39,592 nt of DNA, from positions 1-39,592 of the forward strand of contig NZ_JSXI01000062.1 of the NCBI RefSeq assembly GCF_000803065.1, in the 5' to 3' direction. Positions 23,092-30,801 of the stretch are shown here, in pieces (the stretch's first letter is position 1; each line of letters starts with the position of its first letter). This DNA is from Sphingomonas sp. ERG5 (lineage in GTDB: Bacteria > Pseudomonadota > Alphaproteobacteria > Sphingomonadales > Sphingomonadaceae). Both the position numbers and the translations under genes were made by a program. Under the pieces are notes generated by a model, which saw only the letters and a program-made list of their open reading frames with translations, was not told the DNA's origin and did no database searches.

Positions 23092-25149
23092 CTACTGCGC
23101 GGGCGCTCCTTTGCGATAGCGGTCGAACCAGGCAAGGATCGCTGATGCCTTGGCGGCCGACTGGGACGGCCGGGCGGCGATGCTGCCATGGCCGGCGCCG
23201 GGCACCTTGACCAACGCCGTCGGCACGCCGGCAATCTGCAGCGCGGCATAATATTGCTCGGATTCGCTGACCGGCGTGCGGTAATCGTCGCTACCGACCA
23301 CCACCAGGGTCGGGGTCTTCACATTGCCGACCAGGCTGAGCGGCGAACGCACCCAATAGCTCATCGGATCCTCCCAGGGCAGCTTGGTGAACCAGTAGCG
23401 CGAAGTGAACAGGGTCGCGTCCATGGTCAGCGCCTCGCTGATCCAGTTGATCACCGGCTTTTGCGTCGCGGCCGCCTTGAAGCGGTTGTTCTTGCCGACG
23501 ATCCATGCGGTCAGCACGCCGCCGCCCGATCCGCCGGTGACGAACAGATTGTCCGGATCGGCAGTGCCGTCGGCAATCGCCGCATCGACCGCGGCCATCA
23601 GGTCGTCATAGTCCGCCGAAGGGTAGTTCTTGTCGATCAGATTGGCGAACTCCGCGCCATAAGAGGTCGATCCGCGCGGGTTGGTCCACAGCACCGCATA
23701 GCCGTGCGCGGCATAGAGTTGCATGTCGGTCGCGAAGCCCGGGCCATAGGCGCTATTGGGTCCGCCATGGATTTCGAGGATCAGCGGCACGCGCTGCCCC
23801 GGCGTACGACCCGGCGGAGTCGCGATCCACGCGTCGATCGCGCGGCCATCGGGGGCGGTGACGCTGAGCTTGCGGGTTGGCGCCAGCGCCTTCGAGCCAG
23901 TCAGCACCGCGTTGAGATTGGTCAGGCGGCGCGGCTTGCCGGCGGTCGTCACCCATATATCGGCGGGTGACGAGGCGTCGCCGCCGGTATAGGCGATCGT
24001 GCCGCCGCGCGAGACCGAGAAATCACCCCCTGTATAGGGCCGGTCGAGCCCCCCACCCCACACATTATCGGCCAGGGTGGTGATCCGGCCATCGACCCCG
24101 ATCCGCACGACGCGGCGCTGCCCATGATCGTCATAGCTGGCATAAAGGCTGCGGCCATCGGCAGCCCACACCGCATCCTCAATGCTGCGGTCGAGCGATG
24201 CGGTGAGCGAGCGCGGCGACGCGGCGTTGCGGTCGCCGAGATAAAGCTGTGTATTCTCATAGCTGCGCCGCGTGTCGTCGAAACCGAGCCAGGCGACATG
24301 CGTACCATCGGGCGAGACGCGCGGGCTGGCGTCCGGGCCGTCGCGGCTGGTCAGGGTGCGAAGCGCACCGGTCGCGACATCGACCGCGATGACGTCCGAA
24401 TTCATCACCTCGCGCTCTGCCTTGGGTCCGCGGATCGCGGCGAACAACAGGCTGGTGCCATCGGGCGTCCAGGACAGCGGCCCACCATCGTCGAACCGGC
24501 CAAAGGTCAGCTGGCGTGCCGCGCCGCCATCGGCCGCAACGACGAAGACATGATCATAGCCGGGTTTGATATAGCCCGGCCCATCGGCGCGGTACGTGAC
24601 GCGGTCGATCACCTCGAGCGGCTCGGCCCATTTGGCGCCCTCCGGCTTGGCCGGCGCGCTGCCGAGCCTGGTGCCCTCCCCTGCAACCGTCGCGGTATAG
24701 GCGAGCCGGGTGCCGTCGGGCGACCAGGCCAGCGCGCCCGGATCGCCCGGCAGGCTGGTCACCCGCGCACTGGCGCCGGTCGCGATCCAGCGCACGAAGA
24801 GTTGGCCGCGATCGCCATCGGCGGCGGCATAGGCAATGCGCGTACCGTCGGGCGACCAGCGCGGGCTCGATCCTTGCGTCGCGAATGGTGACTGGCGGCC
24901 AGTGGCGACATCGATCAGCCACAGCGACGACTGCATCCGATCGGTCATCACATCGCCCGCGCGCCGAACATAGACGATGGTGCGGCCGTCCGGGCTGATC
25001 TGCGGATCGGCGGCGATCGACAGGCCGAACAGGTCCGACCCGGTAAAGGCGCGTGACGGTCCCTCGGCAGCCGGCGCAGGCGTCTGGGCCTGGGCGACGA
25101 CGGGCGCGGTGGTGAGGAGCAAAGCGAGAGCAAAGGGGGCGAAACGCAA
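23092..25149 (-). CDS. exported S9 peptidase (dipeptidyl/acylaminoacyl peptidase type)
   Basis: Serine peptidase of 685 residues: a signal peptide (MRFAPFALALLLTTAPVVAQ), a beta-propeller of TolB/WD40-like repeats (about 50-400, with repeated SPDGTxxAW-like blades) and a C-terminal alpha/beta-hydrolase domain. The triad is Ser541 in GGSGG, Asp622 in GSDDYRTP and His654 in GAGHG. The open frame extends to 25239, but a TTG at 25149 has a perfect AAGGAG (25162-25157) seven bases upstream and gives a clean signal peptide, so it is taken as the start. It is expected to work in the periplasm on short peptides. It converges with the receptor operon; the stops are 36 bases apart. Confidence 0.92.
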   Translation of the reverse strand: MRFAPFALALLLTTAPVVAQAQTPAPAAEGPSRAFTGSDLFGLSIAADPQISPDGRTIVYVRRAGDVMTDRMQSSLWLIDVATGRQSPFATQGSSPRWSPDGTRIAYAAADGDRGQLFVRWIATGASARVTSLPGDPGALAWSPDGTRLAYTATVAGEGTRLGSAPAKPEGAKWAEPLEVIDRVTYRADGPGYIKPGYDHVFVVAADGGAARQLTFGRFDDGGPLSWTPDGTSLLFAAIRGPKAEREVMNSDVIAVDVATGALRTLTSRDGPDASPRVSPDGTHVAWLGFDDTRRSYENTQLYLGDRNAASPRSLTASLDRSIEDAVWAADGRSLYASYDDHGQRRVVRIGVDGRITTLADNVWGGGLDRPYTGGDFSVSRGGTIAYTGGDASSPADIWVTTAGKPRRLTNLNAVLTGSKALAPTRKLSVTAPDGRAIDAWIATPPGRTPGQRVPLILEIHGGPNSAYGPGFATDMQLYAAHGYAVLWTNPRGSTSYGAEFANLIDKNYPSADYDDLMAAVDAAIADGTADPDNLFVTGGSGGGVLTAWIVGKNNRFKAAATQKPVINWISEALTMDATLFTSRYWFTKLPWEDPMSYWVRSPLSLVGNVKTPTLVVVGSDDYRTPVSESEQYYAALQIAGVPTALVKVPGAGHGSIAARPSQSAAKASAILAWFDRYRKGAPAQ

Positions 25150-25301
25150 GGGAGGACTCCTTCGGCTGGATTGGCGGACAATGGCGAATTGCCGACCGAA
25201 GGCAAGCGGCTGCGGGATCAAAGCTCGGATACGTGTCATGCGCTCGGATAACCGGCTCGATTTTGCGGGCGAGCGTGCGTTGATGGTTATTCATACTTCC
25301 T

Positions 25302-25405
25302 CTTCCCCGGCGAAGGGCGGGCTCGGCCGGGAGGGGGAGGCAGTGGAAACGCGCGCCGCGCGCGCACGAATGCCCGCGACTGGACCCCGACCTTCGCCGG
25401 GGAAG
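25302..25405. repeat. inverted repeat CTTCCCCGGCGAAGG type
   Basis: CTTCCCCGGCGAAGG (25302-25316) is exactly complementary to CCTTCGCCGGGGAAG (25391-25405); extended arms of 23 bp match at about 20 positions. The spacer includes a GC-rich run (GCGCGCCGCGCGCGC). This palindrome style is familiar from sphingomonad intergenic regions (from memory). It can form a long hairpin. Confidence 0.75.
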
Positions 25406-25420
25406 CAATGAAAATCCCGC

Positions 25421-25437
25421 TGCTGTTAAGTTGGATT
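25421..25437 (+). repeat. 17-base word shared with 10208-10224
   Basis: TGCTGTTAAGTTGGATT is identical at 10208-10224 and here. Both are in AT-rich gaps beside inverted repeats. Similarity does not clearly extend beyond the word. Chance is possible but small for this base composition. Confidence 0.5.
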
Positions 25438-25493
25438 GAAACGCCGACTTCCAGCGAATTGGCTAACGCTCCAACCCCGAAACTCGATTCGCT

Positions 25494-27974
25494 CTAAACC
25501 TGCAGGATCGAGCGGACCGTCACATCGCCAACTGCGATCGGCCGGCGCGCATTGCTCACCAGCACCGTGCGGCTTTCACCTCCGGCGAGGTCGAAACCAT
25601 TGACGCTAAAGCGCGTTGCGGCATCCTCTGCATAGAGCATGACGCCATAGGCATAGCGTGTAGCCGACACCGTGACCTCCAGCGTGTTCGCGTCGATCGC
25701 CCCGATCCGTGCTTCGGGCCTGCCGGCGAACGGAATGTCCTTGATCGGCACGAAGAACAGCCGATTGCCCTCGACCTGGCGCGAGCGGACCAGCAGAATT
25801 CGATCCGCCGCGCCTTCTGGCCGACCGCTCCAGATCGCCTCGGCCGCATTGGCGGGTGCGAACAGCTTCACGTCTTCACGGGTGAGCGATGCGCCGTCGA
25901 GCGTGACAAAGTCGATCGTCGCATCGATCTCGACGGGCTCACGCGTGTCGTTGACCACCCAAAGCTCGACCAGTCCATCGTCCAGCGTCTGGAACGACAG
26001 CGCCACCGGGGCATAGGCGCGGCGTACCGCATACCAGCTTGGTTTCGCCACGCCGTCGCCATCGATCAGGCTCCAGCTGACCCCCGGCCAGCAATCATTA
26101 TACTGCCAGATCAGGGTGCCGGAGCAATGCGGCCTGCGACGGCGATAATGCTCGATGCCGAACGTCATCCCCTCTGCCTGGACGATCTGAGTGAAGTCGA
26201 CATAGCGCGCGAGCGTGTCGGGCAAGCCAGTGACCGGGATCAGCATCGCATTGACCTTGTCCTGCGGGTGATCCTTCACGCGATTGAGAAATCCCGCGCC
26301 GCCAAGTCCCATCGCCTCGGGCTTCATCCAGCGCGCAAAGGTTGCGCGCGCGGGTGCGGCCTGGATGCCGAATTCGCTGACGAAGCGGCTCATATCCTCA
26401 GCATAGCGGGTATAGGCGACCGCCTCGGGCGAATGATCGAATGTCCCGACCGGCACATCATCCGGCGTCGGCGGCAGGCCGTGCCACACCGTCCAGTTGT
26501 GCACATCGCCGCCGCGCATCGAATTGTGACTCGGTCCGCCATGCGGACTGCCCGGCCAATAGGGCGTGGCCGGGTCAAGCGCGGCCAGCGTCTTCGGCAT
26601 GATGTCGTGGATATAGAGATCGCCGAGGAACGGCGTGTCCAGCCCGGTCATGCGGTTCATGAACGCCTGGACCGCGTCGCCCTCATTATTGCCGCACCAT
26701 AAAGCAAGACAGGCATGGCTGCGCAGGCGCGTGACCTGATAGGCCACTTCGTCGCGCACGCTCTGCACGAAATCGGGCTCATGCTCGGGATAGGGCGCGC
26801 AGGCAAACATGAAATCCTGCCATACGAGCAGGCCGAGCCGGTCGCATTGGTCGTAAAAGGCATCATGTTCGTAGATGCCGCCGCCCCAGACGCGGACCAT
26901 GTTCATATTGGCACCGGCGGCGCGCTCAAGCAGGTCAGCATAATCGCTTTCGGTGATCGCCCCGACGAACGAGCTTGCCGGCACCCAGTTCACGCCGCGC
27001 GCGAAGATCGGCACATCATTGAGGATAAAGCGGAAGAAGGTGCAGCCGGGTTCGTCCGGGTCGGGTGACTGGTCGAGCGTGATGGTCCGGATGCCGACCT
27101 TGCGCTGGTCGCGATCGACCTCCCGCCCGTCCGCGATCAGCGTGACGCAAAGGTCATAAAGCGTTGGATCGCCAAGTTCGGGTGTCCACCACAGCTGCGG
27201 ATCGGCAATGTCGAATTCGACGCGGCCATCCCTGGACGGGTCGATCGTTGCCGACGCCATGGTTTCGCCAGCCGGCGTCCTGAGCGTGACCGACGCGTTC
27301 ACCGGCGCGCCGGCAAACGCGTCGACGGTTACGGTTACCGCGACCCGCGCGACATCGCCGATCGCCAATGTCTCGAAGCGTACGTTCTCGATCGCCGCAA
27401 CCCATTGCCGCTCCAGCCGCACCGGTCGCCAGAGTCCGATGGTCGGCAAGCGCGGACCCCAGTCCCAGCCCCAGCCGAATTGCGCCTTGCGGATGAAGTT
27501 GCGCTTCGATTCCTTGATCGGGTCAGCGATGATCGCCCAGGTGTCCATCTGCTTGTCGGCGACGACCAGCGCCGGCGGGGTGAAACGGACGAGCAACTCG
27601 TTGCCGCCGTCGCGCAGATGCGCTCCGACATCGAAAGACGCGGCGAGGAACATGTTGGCGCTCTCGCCGATCTCCACGCCGTTGAGCCAGATCCGGGCAA
27701 AGGTATCGAGCCCGTCAAAGGTCAGCACGACGCGCTCGCCCGCCGCCGGCGGCACGGCATCGAATTGCGTCCGCCACCACCATTCGCGGTCCTTGACCCA
27801 GGCGCAGGCGGCCTCATTCTCATCGGCAAAGGGATGCGGAATGCGACCCGCCGCGTGTAGCGCAAGATAGGTATCGCCCGGTGCGGGCACGGGTAGCCAG
27901 CCCGTATCGGGCAAATGCGCGGGATCGCCTGCGCCGGGGTCGCAATCGAGCATCATCCAATTGTCGAGAGTCAC
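25494..27974 (-). CDS. GH2 beta-mannosidase
   Basis: Exo-acting retaining beta-mannosidase of family GH2, 826 residues, without signal peptide, so cytoplasmic. It has the N-terminal jelly-roll sugar-binding domain (about 1-190, with GWGWDWGPRLPTIGLWRPV-type motif), the immunoglobulin-like domain and the TIM barrel. The acid/base is Glu431 in WCGNNE and the nucleophile Glu534 in SEFG. The start is GTG at 27974, overlapping the oxidoreductase stop (GTGA). It is the third gene of the transporter-oxidoreductase-mannosidase run. Substrates are likely manno-oligosaccharides or glycoconjugates. The TAG stop is followed by AGCG, as at the S9 peptidase (TAGAGC), a possible repeat edge. Confidence 0.94.
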   Translation of the reverse strand: MTLDNWMMLDCDPGAGDPAHLPDTGWLPVPAPGDTYLALHAAGRIPHPFADENEAACAWVKDREWWWRTQFDAVPPAAGERVVLTFDGLDTFARIWLNGVEIGESANMFLAASFDVGAHLRDGGNELLVRFTPPALVVADKQMDTWAIIADPIKESKRNFIRKAQFGWGWDWGPRLPTIGLWRPVRLERQWVAAIENVRFETLAIGDVARVAVTVTVDAFAGAPVNASVTLRTPAGETMASATIDPSRDGRVEFDIADPQLWWTPELGDPTLYDLCVTLIADGREVDRDQRKVGIRTITLDQSPDPDEPGCTFFRFILNDVPIFARGVNWVPASSFVGAITESDYADLLERAAGANMNMVRVWGGGIYEHDAFYDQCDRLGLLVWQDFMFACAPYPEHEPDFVQSVRDEVAYQVTRLRSHACLALWCGNNEGDAVQAFMNRMTGLDTPFLGDLYIHDIMPKTLAALDPATPYWPGSPHGGPSHNSMRGGDVHNWTVWHGLPPTPDDVPVGTFDHSPEAVAYTRYAEDMSRFVSEFGIQAAPARATFARWMKPEAMGLGGAGFLNRVKDHPQDKVNAMLIPVTGLPDTLARYVDFTQIVQAEGMTFGIEHYRRRRPHCSGTLIWQYNDCWPGVSWSLIDGDGVAKPSWYAVRRAYAPVALSFQTLDDGLVELWVVNDTREPVEIDATIDFVTLDGASLTREDVKLFAPANAAEAIWSGRPEGAADRILLVRSRQVEGNRLFFVPIKDIPFAGRPEARIGAIDANTLEVTVSATRYAYGVMLYAEDAATRFSVNGFDLAGGESRTVLVSNARRPIAVGDVTVRSILQV

Positions 27975-29158
27975 GCGGTCTTCCTGCCTGTAACCGAAGC
28001 GGGCCGTTCGACGCGCGAGCGGATCGCCACCCGTCCGGCGCCGAGCGCGGAGGATTCGAGCGCGAGAAGCACGTCGAGCACATGCGTCGCCAGCCGACCG
28101 CTGGCACGCGGTGCGCGTCCTTCAGCCACCGCTGCGACGAGATCGAGCAAGCCGAGCCCGCGCCGGTCGCCGGCATTGAGCGCAGTGTCGCGGCCGAGCG
28201 GCCGGCCGGTGCGCAGGTCGATGCCCTGCTTCATCGCCGCCATGAATTTGGCGAGGATCGCAGTGTCGAACTTCTGCGCCGGCGTCGCATCGCCGGTGAC
28301 CGACCAGTCGCCATCCCCGACCGACACCTTGACCGCGCCGCCGAACTGGTTGGGATCCGGGTTCAGCAAGGTGCCGTTATCGCCGTACAGCTCGATCGGC
28401 GCACGGACGTGCTTCCACACGTCCCAGGACAGGGTCAGCGCGATATTCGCACCACTTTCGAAGAGCAGCGCGCCGTTGACGTTGGTCGGGACATCGACCG
28501 CGATCGTCTCGCCTTCACGGCCCGGCGCGGTGATCGTGCGGATGTCGCGGGCGCGCGTGCCGATCGCCGTCACCTCGGCGACCGGACCAAGCAGATTGAC
28601 CAGCTGAGTGAGGTAATAGGGTCCGATATCGAGCAGCGGGCCGCCACCGCGCGCGTAGAAAAAGGCGGGATCGGGGTGCCAGCTTTCCATGCCGCGCGAG
28701 GCCATGGCGATCGATCCGCCGACCACCCGGCCGATCGCGCCGTCATCGAGCAGGCGGCGCGCCGTCTGGTGCCCCTCGCCAAGGAAGGTGTCGGGGGCGC
28801 AACCGATCAGCAGCCCCTTCGCCTCGGCGAGCGCGAGCAGGTCCTCCGCCTCATCGAGCGAGATCGCGAACGGCTTCTCGCTATAGAGATGCTTGCCCGC
28901 CTCAAGCACTTGCCGCCCGATCGCATGATGGACCGTGGGCGGCGCGAGATTGACCACAAACTGGATGCCGGGATCAGCGAGCAGCGCCTCGGTGGTCATC
29001 GCTTCGCCGCCATAGCGCGCGGCTTGCGCCGCGGCGGACTCCATCGTGCGGCTGCTCAGCGCCTTAAGCACCACATCGGGCGAGCGCACGACGGTACCGA
29101 GATAGGCATGGCTGACCATGCCGCATCCGATCACGCCGATACCGGGAGGATCGCCCAT
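27971..29158 (-). CDS. Gfo/Idh/MocA-family oxidoreductase
   Basis: NAD(P)-dependent sugar or inositol-type oxidoreductase, 395 residues, cytoplasmic. The Rossmann motif is GVIGCGMVS (8-16), the family EKP is Glu94-Lys95-Pro96, and the C-terminal domain carries GGGPLLDIGPYYL with the usual catalytic region. The ATG at 29158 overlaps the transporter stop by one base (TGATG). The 3' end overlaps the mannosidase by 4 nt. Some Gfo/Idh/MocA members act as glycosidases with NAD or oxidise the 3-OH of sugars; the association with a mannosidase makes a sugar substrate likely, but which one is unknown. Confidence 0.93.
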   Translation of the reverse strand: MGDPPGIGVIGCGMVSHAYLGTVVRSPDVVLKALSSRTMESAAAQAARYGGEAMTTEALLADPGIQFVVNLAPPTVHHAIGRQVLEAGKHLYSEKPFAISLDEAEDLLALAEAKGLLIGCAPDTFLGEGHQTARRLLDDGAIGRVVGGSIAMASRGMESWHPDPAFFYARGGGPLLDIGPYYLTQLVNLLGPVAEVTAIGTRARDIRTITAPGREGETIAVDVPTNVNGALLFESGANIALTLSWDVWKHVRAPIELYGDNGTLLNPDPNQFGGAVKVSVGDGDWSVTGDATPAQKFDTAILAKFMAAMKQGIDLRTGRPLGRDTALNAGDRRGLGLLDLVAAVAEGRAPRASGRLATHVLDVLLALESSALGAGRVAIRSRVERPASVTGRKTA

Positions 29159-30663
29159 CAGACCATTTGCCCGACCATCGAGGCGGCATTGGCGGTCGCG
29201 CGCCGCCGTTCGGTCAGGTCAGTCATGATCGCGGCATGCGCCTTGCTGTCGAGCCGGTACCATAGATTGGACAGCACCGCTGCGAGCGACAGTACCGCGG
29301 CACCAGGGCCGTAGAACAGGCCAAGCATGTCGACCATGCGCTCGGGCAGTACCGCCGCGGTACCGCCATGCGCCGCGAGATCGGTCGGGAAGTCGATCAT
29401 CGACAATACCGCGCCGGCGACCAGCGCGCCAAGACCCGCCGATGCCTTCACCGCAAAGGCCCAGCCGGCATAATAAAGCCCCTCGCGCCGCGCGCCGAAC
29501 AAATGTTCATGCTCATCCGCCGCATCGGCCATCATCGATGCGAAGGCGATGCCCGCCGCCGCCATCAGCGCGCCACCGATCAGCATGATCACCGACAGGA
29601 TCAGCGCCAGCATATCGCCCTCCCATGGGAACAGCCCGAGCAGCCGGAGCAAAGTCGGCCCGGCCTGCGCTACGGTCAGCCCGGTCATGCCGATGACCAG
29701 CACGGTGCGCTTCTCCATTCGCGCCAGAAACGGCCCGGCAAGCGGCGCGCCGAACAACAGGCCGGAGAAGATCGCGAGCGTTACCATCTGAGTCTGGCCC
29801 GAGGTGAAATGCCAGAAGAAGGTATTGGCGTGCAGGCCGAGCGCAGTGTGCACGCTGAGCGCGAGGAAGAAGAGCAGCGCGCCGATGAACAGGATGCGGA
29901 ACGAACGATTGCGGAACACTTCGACCAGTTCGCCGAACACACGGAGCAGGAAATTGCCCTCGACCGATACCGGCGGATGATGACGATCGCGCGTTGCCCA
30001 GACCGCGCGCATCGCAAGCAAAGCGCCGACGATCACGACGATGCTGAGGCTCAACGCAAACGGCGTATAGGCGCCATGCCGCGACAGGCCGGTCTTGCCG
30101 CGGAAGAAGACGCCGAAGCCGAGCAGCACCGCGATCAACGCGCCGACATAACCGACACCCCAGCGCCAGGCCATGATGCCCGACCGCTCGTTATAATTGT
30201 CGCTCAGCTCAGCGCCGATCGCCTGATAAGGCAGGATGAACAGCGACAGCGACACCCGCAACAGGATCGACAGCGCGGTGACGATCGCGAACAGCAAGGC
30301 CTGATCCAGCCCGACAGGCAGCGAGAAGATGCCGACAAAGCACAGGATGACCGGGATCAGCCCGGCGACCATGAACGGCAGGCGGCGGCCATAATGCGAG
30401 CGCCAGCCATCGGACATGGAGCCAATGATCGGGTCCATCACGGCATCGACGATCAGCCCGGCGGCCAGCGCGATCCCGGCAAGCCAGCCCGACAGACCGC
30501 AGACGGCAGTGACGTAAAACAGCAGGAAGATGTTCGTCGCATTGACGATCACGCCTTCGAGCAATTGCCCGGCGGCATAACCCAGCTTGATACCCAATGG
30601 CAGGCGCAGCAGGCGCTGAGCCCCGGCATGATCGATTCGGTCCGCCATCGGTTCAGCTTCCAT
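29158..30663 (-). CDS. GPH-type sugar:cation symporter (MFS)
   Basis: Inner-membrane transporter of 501 residues with about 12 hydrophobic segments, of the glycoside-pentoside-hexuronide (GPH) family. Typical features are the N-terminal LGYAAGQLLEG, the cytoplasmic loop DPIIGSMSDGWRSHYGRRLPF and the long central loop with charged residues. The ATG at 30663 has AGAGAGG six bases upstream; it is also preceded by the operator-like element at 30682-30705. It is the first gene of a three-gene operon, so it likely imports the substrate cleaved or oxidised by the other two, for example a mannoside or glycoside. The exact sugar is not readable. Confidence 0.92.
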   Translation of the reverse strand: MEAEPMADRIDHAGAQRLLRLPLGIKLGYAAGQLLEGVIVNATNIFLLFYVTAVCGLSGWLAGIALAAGLIVDAVMDPIIGSMSDGWRSHYGRRLPFMVAGLIPVILCFVGIFSLPVGLDQALLFAIVTALSILLRVSLSLFILPYQAIGAELSDNYNERSGIMAWRWGVGYVGALIAVLLGFGVFFRGKTGLSRHGAYTPFALSLSIVVIVGALLAMRAVWATRDRHHPPVSVEGNFLLRVFGELVEVFRNRSFRILFIGALLFFLALSVHTALGLHANTFFWHFTSGQTQMVTLAIFSGLLFGAPLAGPFLARMEKRTVLVIGMTGLTVAQAGPTLLRLLGLFPWEGDMLALILSVIMLIGGALMAAAGIAFASMMADAADEHEHLFGARREGLYYAGWAFAVKASAGLGALVAGAVLSMIDFPTDLAAHGGTAAVLPERMVDMLGLFYGPGAAVLSLAAVLSNLWYRLDSKAHAAIMTDLTERRRATANAASMVGQMV

Positions 30664-30681
30664 GACTATCCTCTCTGCGGC

Positions 30682-30705
30682 GCACTTACAGACACACCGT
30701 TCTGT
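30682..30705 (-). promoter_or_regulatory. operator-like element before the sugar transporter operon
   Basis: Read on the - strand: ACAGAACGGTGTGTCTGT followed by AAGTGC. It matches ACAGA-N8-TCTGTAARTGC, as found before the TonB-dependent receptor (16539-16562), in the same orientation to the gene. Its end is 18 nt before the ATG at 30663. The intergenic gap is shared with the divergent MocR-type gene. Confidence 0.55.
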
Positions 30706-30801
30706 TTTTACTCTTAGGCCGGTGACGCGCCGGACTCAAGCCCCTGGCTGTGACGTGGATCCGGGCGCGGGCCGAACCAGGCCATTGAAATCCGCCGCCT
30801 T

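Larger units (their letters stand above)
25150..25493. other. 344-bp gap with palindromes and a shared 17-mer
   Basis: Lies between the GH2 gene stop and the S9 peptidase start, both on the - strand. It holds an inverted repeat (25302-25405), a 17-base word shared with 10208-10224 (25421-25437), and CTCTAA next to the GH2 stop. No gene is supported. No promoter with good spacing was identified for the S9 gene. Confidence 0.6.

Noticed and set aside
29368..30717. 449-codon open frame on the + strand
   Set aside because: Antisense to the GPH transporter; translation is rich in Arg, Gln, Asp and His without hydrophobic core, typical of a shadow.
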